A model generated the notes under the pieces. That model saw only the letters and a list, made by a program, of their open reading frames with translations, was not told the origin of the DNA and ran no database searches. Position numbers and translations under genes: made by a program. Below, one piece after another: positions 19,413 through 30,832 of a DNA stretch of 64,000 bases; position 1 is the first letter of the stretch, and each line of letters starts with the position of its first letter. The stretch lies in the NCBI GenBank assembly GCA_963755825.1, contig CAVWLA010000003.1, positions 620,001-684,000 on the forward strand, read 5' to 3'. Source of the DNA: DATBQN01 sp963755825 (GTDB lineage Bacteria; Acidobacteriota; Thermoanaerobaculia; Multivoradales; UBA5704).

Positions 19413-19435
19413 TGATATGGTTTTTTGACATATCA
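19413..19435 (+). promoter_or_regulatory. AT-rich inverted repeat upstream of secreted protein
   Basis: TGATATG (19413-19419) and CATATCA (19429-19435) form a perfect 7-bp inverted repeat around a 9-nt loop containing six T residues. It lies 23 bp before the ATG at 19459 and just before the AAGGAGGG ribosome site. It stands out as an AT-rich island in very GC-rich DNA. It could be an operator overlapping the promoter or a 5'-leader hairpin. Confidence 0.4.
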
Positions 19436-19458
19436 ACCTCTCGAAGGAGGGCTCTGCC

Positions 19459-20355
19459 ATGACTCGCGCCTTCGCCGTCGCCGTCGCGCTGTCCGCGCTG
19501 CTCGTCTGCTCCGCCGTGTCCGCTGCCGCCCAAAACCTGCTGACGAACCCTGGTTTCGACTCGAGCCTCGACGGCTGGCGGGTGGTCGGCTCCGTCGTCT
19601 CCTGGGATGGCACGATGGACGGCACCAGCTCGCCCAGCTCCGGCTCGGCGGAGATCCTCTGGCAGCAGGACCAGGTCACCGGCCTCGTCCCCGTCGTCTC
19701 GCAGTGCGTCGAGGTCGTCCCGAACATGGCCTACCGGTTCGGCGGCCAGGTCTTCATCCCGAACGACCTGACGATTCAGGGCAGCGCCTTCTACAACATC
19801 CTGTTCTTCCCCACCAGCGGCTGCGCGGGCACCCCGCCGCCCGGCGCCTCCGTGCAGACGCCGATGGTCGGCCGCGCGGGCTCCTGGATCGGCACCTTCG
19901 CGACGGCGAACGCCTTCGGTCCGTCAGCGCTGGTCACCGCCTACATCGCGCCGGCCGCCGGCGGCACCTTCCGGTCCAACTTCGACAATGTCGAGCTCTT
20001 CCCGGCGGCGGGCAACTGCACCGCCACCAATCAGGTAGTCTGCCTGAAAGACCGCTTCAAGGTCACCGCGACCTTCGACACCGGCAAAGGCCTCGCCGGC
20101 AATGCGCAGGGGTCGGAGATCGGCGACAGCGCGATCTTCTCGTTCTTCAACTCCGGCAACATCGAGCTGGTGGCGAAGGTGCTCGACGGCTGTGCCGTCG
20201 GCGGCCACTTCTGGGTCTTCGCCGGCGGGCTCACCAACGTCGGGGTGACCCTCACCGTCACCGACACCCAGAACTCGGCCTCGAACAGCTACACCAACCC
20301 GATCAACACGCCGTTCCAGCCGATCCAGGACACCACGGCCTTCGACTGTCCGTAG
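19459..20355 (+). CDS. Secreted protein with lectin-like N-terminal domain
   Basis: A 298-residue exported protein: signal peptide of ~24 residues (MTRAFAVAVALSALLVCSAV, cleavage near SAAAQ). Residues ~25-190 open with NLLTNPGFDSSLDGW, the usual start of carbohydrate-binding-like jelly-roll domains. Residues ~190-298 (CLKDRFKVTATFDTG, NIELVAKVLDGCAVGGHFWV, LTVTDTQ, a DTTAFDCP end) match, from memory, a C-terminal module I have seen in many exported Acidobacteriota proteins. It probably acts outside the cell in glycan or surface binding; the ligand is unknown. Strong ribosome site AAGGAGGG. It ends 14 bp from the convergent dehydratase gene. Confidence 0.75.
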   Translation: MTRAFAVAVALSALLVCSAVSAAAQNLLTNPGFDSSLDGWRVVGSVVSWDGTMDGTSSPSSGSAEILWQQDQVTGLVPVVSQCVEVVPNMAYRFGGQVFIPNDLTIQGSAFYNILFFPTSGCAGTPPPGASVQTPMVGRAGSWIGTFATANAFGPSALVTAYIAPAAGGTFRSNFDNVELFPAAGNCTATNQVVCLKDRFKVTATFDTGKGLAGNAQGSEIGDSAIFSFFNSGNIELVAKVLDGCAVGGHFWVFAGGLTNVGVTLTVTDTQNSASNSYTNPINTPFQPIQDTTAFDCP

Positions 20356-20369
20356 AACGGCGCCGCTCG

Positions 20370-21335
20370 CTAAGGCATCTCGCCGCGCAGGATGGTCGCC
20401 AGCTTCGTCGAGTCGATGTTGCCGCCGGAGACGATGCAGACGACGCGGCCGCCGGCGCCCGCCCCGGCGAGGGCGGCGGCCAAGGCGACGGCGCCGGCTC
20501 CCTCGGCGATCACCCGGTTGCGCTCGGCGAGCAGGCGGATCGCGGCGGCGACCTCGGCGAGCGAGACGACGGCGGAGCCGGCGAGGAGCTCCGAGGCGAG
20601 CGGCCACATCTCGGCGAGGACGCTCTTGCCGCCGACGCCGTCGACGAAGCTCGGCGTGTAGTCGACGGTCTGCGGCGCGCCGGCGGCGCGCGAGGCCGTG
20701 AGCGGCGCCGCGGTCTCCACCTCGCAGGCGACGACGCGCGCCGCCGGCTTGGCGGCGCGCAGAGCGGCCGCGATGCCGCAGGAGAGGCCGCCGCCGCCGT
20801 AGGGGACCAGCACGGTGTCGACGTCGGGCAGGTCCTCGAGGATCTCGAGCCCGATGGTGCCGTTGCCGGCCATCACCGCCGGGTCGCTCACCGGATGGAC
20901 AAAGAGGCCGTCGAGGCCGGGGAAGCGGTGGTCGAGGATGGTCTGCCACCAGACGTCGAAGGGCACCTTGATCACCCGTCCGCCCAGCCGCTCGATGGCG
21001 GCGATCTTGGTGGCCGGCGCGTGCTCGGGGACGACGATCGTCGCCGGCACGCCGATCTGCCGCGCGCTCCAGGCGACGCCCTGGGCCATGTTGCCGGCGC
21101 TCGCCGTGTAGACGCCGGCGGCGAGAGCCTCAGGGCCGGCCAGGCGCATGGCGTTGGCGGCGCCGCGCAGCTTGAAGGAGCCGATCGGCTGCAGGTTCTC
21201 GAGCTTCAGCCAGATCTCGGCCGGCGCGTCGTCGACGTTCAGGCGGACCAGCGGCGTGCGGATGGCGGCGCCGCGCACCCGCTCGCGGGCGGCGCGCACC
21301 TCCTCGAGCGTGGGGGCGGCGAGGGCGGCGGGCAT
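20370..21335 (-). CDS. PLP-dependent threonine/serine dehydratase family enzyme
   Basis: A 321-residue fold-type II PLP enzyme. Key motifs are SFKLRGA with the Schiff-base Lys55, ASAGNMAQG (substrate loop), the phosphate-binding GGGGLSCG (~175-182), and SGGNID near the end, in the order of biosynthetic or catabolic threonine/serine dehydratases and serine racemases. It lacks a C-terminal regulatory ACT domain, so it is probably the catabolic or racemase-like form. It begins 15 bp after the ornithine-cyclodeaminase-like gene, with GGAGG upstream, so the pair is co-transcribed and likely acts on related amino acids. Confidence 0.88.
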   Translation of the reverse strand: MPAALAAPTLEEVRAARERVRGAAIRTPLVRLNVDDAPAEIWLKLENLQPIGSFKLRGAANAMRLAGPEALAAGVYTASAGNMAQGVAWSARQIGVPATIVVPEHAPATKIAAIERLGGRVIKVPFDVWWQTILDHRFPGLDGLFVHPVSDPAVMAGNGTIGLEILEDLPDVDTVLVPYGGGGLSCGIAAALRAAKPAARVVACEVETAAPLTASRAAGAPQTVDYTPSFVDGVGGKSVLAEMWPLASELLAGSAVVSLAEVAAAIRLLAERNRVIAEGAGAVALAAALAGAGAGGRVVCIVSGGNIDSTKLATILRGEMP

Positions 21336-21350
21336 GGGGACCTCCTGGAG

Positions 21351-22385
21351 TCAGCGGGGCAGCGGGATGCCGAGGCCGGCGGCGACGGCGCGGCGGTAGA
21401 CGTGATCGGCGGCCGCGACGTCCTCGACGCCGAGGCCGAGCGACTCGAAGAGGGTGATCTCGTCCTCGTCAGCTCGCCCGGCCACGCGGCCGGCGACGAC
21501 GTCGGCGAGCTCGCCCGCGATGTGATCCTCCCCCACCGCCCCCTCGGCGATGGCGAGGAGCAGATCGCCGGCCTCGGCGAGGGCGGACTCGCGGGAGTCG
21601 ACGAAGAGCCGCGCGCGGGCGACGGCGCGGCCGTCGAGCTCGCGGGCGGCCGGCGTGCAGGAGCCGACGGCGTTGACGTGGGCGCCCGGCGCCAGCCAGT
21701 CGCCGCAGAGCACCGGCTGGCGCGCCGCCGTCACCGTGCAGACGATGTCGGCGCCGGCGACCGCCTCCTCGGCGCTCGCCGCGGCGGCGACGGGCAGGCC
21801 GTGGCGCGCCGACTCCTCGCCGGCGAAGCGGCGGGCGTGCTCGGCGTCGCGGCTCCACACCCGCACGCGGCGGAGCGGCCGCACCGAGCGGAGGGCGGCG
21901 AGGTGCGAGCGCGCCTCGACGCCGGAGCCGAGGAGCGCGAGATCGCCGGCGCCCGGCCGGGCGAGGAGGCGAGTGGCGAGCGCCGAGACCGCGGCGGTGC
22001 GCAGGGCGGTGATCGACGCCGCGTCGACGACGGCGAGCGGCTGCCCGTGGCCGCCCTCGAAGAGGAGCACGAAGCCCTGGTGCGAATCGACCCCGGCGGC
22101 GTGGTTGCCATGGAAGACGCTCACCACCTTGGCGCCGCTCCGCGGCTCGCCGCCGGAGAGCCGCAGGTGCGCCGGCATGGTGCCGAGGAGGCCGCCGCGG
22201 TCGGCCGTCCACACCGCCGAGCGCAGCGGCTGCACGGCGGCGCCGGCGTCTCCAGCCGCCCCTCCGAACCCTGCGAGAGCCGCGAAGGCCGCCGCCATGC
22301 AGTCGATCGCCTCCTCCACCGGGAACAGGCGCTCGACGTCGCGCCGATCGAGGAAGAGGAGAGGCGGCGGCGCGGGCGGCGACAT
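21351..22385 (-). CDS. Ornithine cyclodeaminase / mu-crystallin family protein
   Basis: A 344-residue NAD(P)-binding protein of the OCD/mu-crystallin family. It has the N-terminal substrate segment (PVEEAIDCMAAAFAAL; SGAKVVSVF), the conserved D-AA--T--RTAA-SALATRLLARP segment, and a Rossmann fold with LALLGSGVEARSHL (the family GxGxQA is GSGVEA here). ADIVCTVT and VNAVGSCTP follow. Members include ornithine cyclodeaminase, alanine dehydrogenase and ketimine reductase; the exact reaction cannot be fixed here. It lies 5 bp after the VWFA gene and 15 bp before the dehydratase, suggesting an amino-acid degradation or imine-reduction pair. Confidence 0.87.
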   Translation of the reverse strand: MSPPAPPPLLFLDRRDVERLFPVEEAIDCMAAAFAALAGFGGAAGDAGAAVQPLRSAVWTADRGGLLGTMPAHLRLSGGEPRSGAKVVSVFHGNHAAGVDSHQGFVLLFEGGHGQPLAVVDAASITALRTAAVSALATRLLARPGAGDLALLGSGVEARSHLAALRSVRPLRRVRVWSRDAEHARRFAGEESARHGLPVAAAASAEEAVAGADIVCTVTAARQPVLCGDWLAPGAHVNAVGSCTPAARELDGRAVARARLFVDSRESALAEAGDLLLAIAEGAVGEDHIAGELADVVAGRVAGRADEDEITLFESLGLGVEDVAAADHVYRRAVAAGLGIPLPR

Positions 22386-22390
22386 GAGGA

Positions 22391-23632
22391 TCAGGAAGCG
22401 GTCGGGCGGACGAGGAGCGAGCCGCGGCGGTGGCGGAGATCGATCTTCAGATGATAATTCCCCGCCGGCAGCGACTGCGCATCGACCGACACCAGGTAGT
22501 AGCCGGTGATGGCGCGCGCCAGCCGATGGGTGGCCTGCGAAGGGAAGTAAGTGGTCTTCTCGTAGGTGCCGCCGGTGTCGCTCGCCACCTGCTTCAGGCC
22601 GGCTTCGAGGTCGTGGTAGATCGAGTCGTCGACGTCGATGACGAAGACCGTCGCGTGGGCGCGGCCGAGGGCGGAGAGCGCCGGCCCGTACTCGTGGGTC
22701 ATCTCGGTGCCGAATCCGGCGATGTAGCGGCCGAGCCCCCAGCCGAGGTAGACCATCACCTTCTCGCCGGGGATGGCGGCGAGCGCCTCGGCGGTCACCT
22801 GGATGGCGCGCTCGGTGGTCGCCACCTCCTCCGGCTCGGCGCGGGCGAAGCGGGCGGCGAACGGCGAGCGCTCCGCCGTGCTCGCCGCCGGCGTGTGGCC
22901 GCCGAAGCGCACCGCGTGCCAGAGCGCGTCCTTGACGCGGGCATGGTCGGCGGTGAGGTCCTGCCAGAGCTTCAGGTGCGAGTCGAAGGAGACGACGGCG
23001 ACGCGGTCGGCCGGGGTGAGCGTCTTCAGCACCTCGTCGAGCAGCGGCAGGAGCTTCAAATGGCCGCGGGTGCGCACCGGCGCGTTGATGTCGGCCTGCA
23101 CGAAGAAGATCATCGTGCGCCCCTCGCTCGCCGCCGGCCGCGGCGGCGCCGGCGGCCAGGGGGCGAGGGTCGGCGCCGCTTCGACGGGCGCCGGCTCGGC
23201 CTCGTAGCCCTGCCAGTCGACCGAGGAGATCGGCACCTCCTTGCCGCTCGCCGTCACCCGGAAGTCCGCCGGCTTGAGGTTGAGGATCGGCTCGCCGTAG
23301 CTATCGAGCGCGCGCACGACGTAGGTCGCCAGGCGCACCTCGATGCGCTCGCCGAAGGTCGCCAGCGGCTCGGTCTGCCGCGGCGGCTCGTCGGCGGCGG
23401 TGGCGGCGCCGGCGGCTTCCGCATCCGGGAGGGCCGGCGGCGGGGCGGTTGCAGACTGAGAAGACGGCTGCTGAGCCGACGAGGGGCCGGCGGCGGGCGG
23501 ACCCGAGCGCACGGGGAGCGCTGAAGCGAGCAATGGACAGAGCAGCGCGAGCGACGCGGAGAGCCGCAGCCGCGCGCCGATCCGGGAGCCGAGGGTGGGG
23601 GTCCGCCGAGCCCTGCCGAGCACCAGTTTCAT
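22391..23632 (-). CDS. Exported VWFA-related protein with degenerate MIDAS
   Basis: A 413-residue protein from the ATG at 23632 (AGGAGG upstream). A signal peptide (Arg-rich start, LSASLALLCPLLASALP) is followed by a low-complexity Ala/Pro/Ser linker (~45-95). A beta domain typical of the Acidobacteriota VWFA-related family comes next (VRLATYVVRALDSYGEPILNLKPADF) and then a VWFA-like fold. The metal site is not DxSxS but QADINAP, so divalent metal binding is doubtful. The C-terminus has the YYLVSV and HLKIDLR strands of this family. It is the promoter-proximal gene of a leftward operon with the OCD and dehydratase genes, an odd functional mix. Role unknown. Confidence 0.8.
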   Translation of the reverse strand: MKLVLGRARRTPTLGSRIGARLRLSASLALLCPLLASALPVRSGPPAAGPSSAQQPSSQSATAPPPALPDAEAAGAATAADEPPRQTEPLATFGERIEVRLATYVVRALDSYGEPILNLKPADFRVTASGKEVPISSVDWQGYEAEPAPVEAAPTLAPWPPAPPRPAASEGRTMIFFVQADINAPVRTRGHLKLLPLLDEVLKTLTPADRVAVVSFDSHLKLWQDLTADHARVKDALWHAVRFGGHTPAASTAERSPFAARFARAEPEEVATTERAIQVTAEALAAIPGEKVMVYLGWGLGRYIAGFGTEMTHEYGPALSALGRAHATVFVIDVDDSIYHDLEAGLKQVASDTGGTYEKTTYFPSQATHRLARAITGYYLVSVDAQSLPAGNYHLKIDLRHRRGSLLVRPTAS

Positions 23633-23745
23633 CCTGAGCACCTCCTGCCGTCCATAGACCCGCGCGGGATGCGATCCGTTCCCGCCGCCGGGCCGCCGGG
23701 CGCCTAGTCTCGCACGGCCGGCGCCGGCCATGTCATGCTCGCACC

Positions 23746-24369
23746 ATGGCCGACGAGACGAAGCGCCGGACCGCCGCGCCGAAGAGATCCGCCGCACCGG
23801 CGGCGGCCGCCCTCACCCGCTGCGGCTGGGTCACCGACGATCCGCTCTACCTCGCCTATCACGACGAGGAGTGGGGGGTGCCCGTCCACGAGGACCGCCG
23901 CCTCTTCGAGATGCTGGTCCTCGAGGGGGCGCAGGCCGGCCTCTCGTGGCTCACCATCCTCAAGCGGCGCGAGGGCTACCGGCGCGCCTTCGCACAGTTC
24001 GACGCCGAGCGCGTGGCGGTTTACGGTGAGAAAGAGACCGCCACCCTCCTCGCCGATCCGGGCATCATCCGCAACCGCGCCAAGGTGGCGGCGGCGATCG
24101 CCAACGCCCGCGCCGTCCTCGCCGTCCGCGACGAGCTGGGGAGCCTCGACGCCCTGCTCTGGAGCTTCGTCGGCGGCGCGCCGCTCCGCCGCCCGCGCCG
24201 CAGCCTCGGCGAGCTGCCCGCCGAGAGCCCGGAGTCGAAAGCGATGAGCAAAGAGCTCAAGCGCCGCGGCTTCGCCTTCGTCGGTCCCACCGTCTGCTAC
24301 GCTTTCATGCAGGCCTGCGGTCTGGTCAACGACCATCTGACGAGCTGTTTCCGCTACCGCCAGATCTGA
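23746..24369 (+). CDS. tag: DNA-3-methyladenine glycosylase I
   Basis: A 207-residue base-excision repair enzyme that removes 3-methyladenine from alkylated DNA. A ~22-residue Lys/Ala-rich extension precedes the family start RCGWVTDDPLYLAYHDEEWG. The zinc ligands of the Tag family are all present: Cys26, His39 and the C-terminal pair His197/Cys201 (DHLTSC). LFEMLVLEGAQAGLSWLTILKRREGYR and VGPTVCYAFMQACGLVNDH are the other family blocks. It is divergent from the VWFA operon and monocistronic; it ends 16 bp from the toxin pseudogene, which converges on it. Confidence 0.95.
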   Translation: MADETKRRTAAPKRSAAPAAAALTRCGWVTDDPLYLAYHDEEWGVPVHEDRRLFEMLVLEGAQAGLSWLTILKRREGYRRAFAQFDAERVAVYGEKETATLLADPGIIRNRAKVAAAIANARAVLAVRDELGSLDALLWSFVGGAPLRRPRRSLGELPAESPESKAMSKELKRRGFAFVGPTVCYAFMQACGLVNDHLTSCFRYRQI

Positions 24370-24385
24370 GGCAGCAGGCGCCTCG

Positions 24386-24784
24386 TCAGCCCTGCTCTTC
24401 TCGCTTGCTCGGCCTTACTCTGACGCGAACGACGTCACCTCTTCGTTCGGCGACGACGAGAAACGGCGGCGCTGTATCGATCGAGAGATTCCTTAGCGCA
24501 TCGAGAGTCTGCAGCACGAAGGCGGGTGAAATATGGCCCGGACGCAGGTAGATGATGCCGGTGAACTCCTGGCCTTGGCTGATCGTCAGCGTGCCGAAAT
24601 CGCCGTCGTGAGTCAGCACGGCTCGACCTTACGCGTGGGCATGGCGAAGGATCTCGCGATCCTCCTTTCCTGCGAGCCCTTCGGCGAGAACGGAGACGAC
24701 TCGCGCGCCCTGGGCGGCCAGCGCATCGATGACTTCGGGATGGATGTTTTCGTCGGCCAGCAGCGGAAATTCGAGAGGCTTCAT
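24386..24784 (-). pseudogene. DUF5615 (PIN-like) toxin gene interrupted by an in-frame TAA
   Basis: Read from the ATG at 24784, the frame gives a DUF5615 start (PLLADENIHPEVIDALAAQG, then VSVLAEGLAGKEDREIL), then hits TAA at 24631-24629 (codon 52). It continues in the same frame through GRAVLTHDGDFGTL to a stop at 24386. Ignoring the TAA gives 132 residues, a normal family length with the two PIN-like acidic motifs (ADEN and THDGDFG) on either side. The TAA stands where homologues usually have Glu before GR-x-LLTHD, so one G-to-T change from GAA would explain it. The start overlaps the antitoxin stop as ATGA. A downstream restart at GTG 24619 would lack the ADEN acidic residues. Confidence 0.8.
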
Positions 24785-25011
24785 GCCGTGACGGGAATGT
24801 CCCAGACGACCTCATTGCGCATCGTCTTCGCGGCGTACTGAAAGGCTGCCGCCAGGCCTTCGGGTTGGATCTGAGGGTAGGCGCGCAGGATCTCTTCTCG
24901 CGAGGCGCCGCTCGCCAGGAGCTCGAGCACGAATTCGACGCTGATGCGCGTGCCTCGGATGCAGGGTTTCCCGCCGAGGATTCCAAGCTCTGCCGCGATC
25001 CAATCGCTCAT
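24781..25011 (-). CDS. DUF433 antitoxin
   Basis: A 76-residue DUF433 protein. It shows the family layout GGKPCIRGTRISVEFVLELLASGAS-x-EEIL-x-x-YPQI, a small DNA-binding antitoxin domain usually encoded just before a DUF5615 PIN-like nuclease. I take the ATG at 25011 (GGAGA upstream) over the frame extension to 25041. The four-base overlap with the toxin remnant is the usual coupling. It should bind and neutralise the toxin and autoregulate; since the toxin is interrupted, it may be an orphan. The local DNA is less GC-rich than the chromosome around it. Confidence 0.85.
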   Translation of the reverse strand: MSDWIAAELGILGGKPCIRGTRISVEFVLELLASGASREEILRAYPQIQPEGLAAAFQYAAKTMRNEVVWDIPVTA

Positions 25012-25105
25012 CGCGTTCTCCGTGAGAACCGCACCAACCAAATATCCGGTGCCGTCTTGAGAGGAGCATAGCAGCCTGACTGACCGCCCTCCTCGCCGCT
25101 CCTCC

Positions 25106-29023
<3,918 letters not shown>

Positions 29024-29036
29024 CGGGATCGTCCTT

Positions 29037-30806
29037 CTAGGCGCTGACGACCGGTCGTGGGATCTCAGCGGAGACATTCTGCGACATCCCGGCGGTCGCG
29101 GGCGGCGGCAGGAGCGGCGGGAAGTAGACGGCGTCGAGGCGGCCGACCGGCTGGCCGGCGGGGACCCAGGCGATCGGCTCCTCCCAGGCGAGCGGGCCGG
29201 CGAAGCCGAGGTCCGCCGCCAGGCGGGCGGCGAAGTCGGGGAGGAGCGGCGCCGCCGCCTGCGCCAGCAGGCGCGCCGCGGCGAGCTCGAGGGCGAGGGC
29301 GGCGCGGCGGCTGGCGGCGCGCGCCGGCACCGTCGCCCACCAGTCCTCCGCCTGGCCGAAGCGGCGCGCCTGGCGGACGATCTCGCAGAGCGTGCGGCTC
29401 GCCGCCTGCGGCGAGAAGGTCGCCGCCTCGTAGGCCGCCGCCGCATCCGCCGCGAGCCGCCTCAGGCGCTCGGCGAAGCGCCGCTGCTCCGGCGTCAGGA
29501 CATCCCCAAGCTCGGGCGGCGCCGGAGCGCGGCCGCCGGACGCTTCGGCGATCTTGGCGCCGAGGCTGGCGAGCCACTCCTGCCAGGCCTCGATCAGCTC
29601 GCGGCGCACGAGCTCCTCGAAGCCGGCGCGGGTGAAGTTGGTGCGCTCGGTCTCCGGGCAGGTGTACGCAAGGTAGAAGCGCGCCTCGTCCGGCGTCGCC
29701 ATGGCGAGGAGCTCGCGGCCCCAGATCGCGTGCTTGCGGCTGGTCGAGAATTTCTTGCCCTCGAGCCGGTAGAACTCGTTCGACACCAGCGCCTTCTGCA
29801 GGCGGATCGAGGGGTCGTAGGCGGTGAAGAGAGCGGGGATGAAGAGCGAGTACCAGAAGCCGTTGTCGAAGCCGAAGCACTGCACCACCTCGGCGTCCTC
29901 GCGGCACCAGAAGCGCCGCCAGTCGCGCGGGTCCTCGCCCTGCCGGGAGAGCAGCTCGGCGGTGTAGGCGAGGTAGCGCGGCGCCATCTCGCACCAGGCG
30001 TAGATCACCTGCCCCTCGAAGCCCGCGATGCCCACCGGGATCCCCCAGTCGGCGACGTGGCTGATGCAGACGTCGGGGAGGCCGCGGGCGAGCGTCCGCT
30101 CGCAGAGCGAGCGCAGGTGCGGACCCATGGCGACCTCGCCATGGAAGCGCCGGAGCGCCTCGGCATGGCGGCTCAAGGGGAAGAAGAGACGGGTGAACTC
30201 GCGCCTCTCCGGCGCTGCGCCGCAGTCGGCGCAGTAGGCGTCGGCGAGATCGATGCAGTCGTTGGGAAGGGCGCAGTCCTCGCAGTAGTTGCCGCCCGAG
30301 AGCGAGCCGCAGTTGGGGCAGTGGCCGCGGATGTAGGCCTCGTAGAGGTAGCGCCGGCAGTTGGGGCAGTAGGGCGACGGGCCGGTCTTCGCCACCAGCT
30401 CGCCGTTCTCGTAGAGGCGGCGGACGAACGCCTGCACCATCGGCACGTGGAAGGCGGAGGCGTTGGGGCGCGCGAAGACGTCCATCTCGATGCGCGCCGC
30501 GCGGAGGGTCAAGTCGACCTCGTGCGAGAAGTGGTCGGCGGCCTCGGGGGCCGTCATGCCGTGCTGGCGGCCGTTGGTGAGCACCCAGGAGAGGTTGTCG
30601 TCGCTGCCGCAGAGGTAGTAGGCGTCGACGCCGCGCATGCGGAGATAGCGCTTCTGCACGTCGGCCGCCATGTAGGGTCCGCCCAGGTGGCCGAGGTGGA
30701 GGTCGCCGTTGGGGGTCGGCGGCGCCGAGGTGAAGAGCGCCCGCCGTGGCCGCGCCGGTCCCTGCTCTCGCCCGCTCGTCATCCCGTCCTCCTCCCGGTC
30801 CTTCAT
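29037..30806 (-). CDS. Methionyl-tRNA synthetase-like class I enzyme in the NRPS/PKS operon
   Basis: About 589 residues; an ATG at 30782 with GGGAGGAGG upstream would give 581. It is a full class I synthetase of the MetG group: PPTPNGDLHLGHLGG with HLGH at 37-40, four zinc-knuckle cysteine pairs (CPNC, CPNC, CEDC, CADC, ~140-210), GFDNGFWYS, the KMSKS-loop variant GKKFSTS (~352), and a helical C-terminal anticodon-type domain. Being 26 bp after a PKS gene and 13 bp before the FAAL gene, it belongs to the operon. It is either a drug-resistant duplicate MetRS or a source of aminoacyl-adenylate or aminoacyl-tRNA for tailoring; neither is proven. Confidence 0.88.
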   Translation of the reverse strand: MKDREEDGMTSGREQGPARPRRALFTSAPPTPNGDLHLGHLGGPYMAADVQKRYLRMRGVDAYYLCGSDDNLSWVLTNGRQHGMTAPEAADHFSHEVDLTLRAARIEMDVFARPNASAFHVPMVQAFVRRLYENGELVAKTGPSPYCPNCRRYLYEAYIRGHCPNCGSLSGGNYCEDCALPNDCIDLADAYCADCGAAPERREFTRLFFPLSRHAEALRRFHGEVAMGPHLRSLCERTLARGLPDVCISHVADWGIPVGIAGFEGQVIYAWCEMAPRYLAYTAELLSRQGEDPRDWRRFWCREDAEVVQCFGFDNGFWYSLFIPALFTAYDPSIRLQKALVSNEFYRLEGKKFSTSRKHAIWGRELLAMATPDEARFYLAYTCPETERTNFTRAGFEELVRRELIEAWQEWLASLGAKIAEASGGRAPAPPELGDVLTPEQRRFAERLRRLAADAAAAYEAATFSPQAASRTLCEIVRQARRFGQAEDWWATVPARAASRRAALALELAAARLLAQAAAPLLPDFAARLAADLGFAGPLAWEEPIAWVPAGQPVGRLDAVYFPPLLPPPATAGMSQNVSAEIPRPVVSA

Positions 30807-30832
30807 GTCTACGCTCCTCGCGCTCGGCGGTC

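Noticed and set aside
19425..19430. TTGACA as a -35 promoter box
   Set aside because: A -10 box at normal spacing would fall on the ribosome site and leave no room for a leader; more likely part of the inverted repeat.
24386..24619. Independent 77-residue gene starting at GTG 24619
   Set aside because: It is the in-frame remainder of the DUF5615 toxin after the TAA at 24629-24631 and lacks the first catalytic motif.
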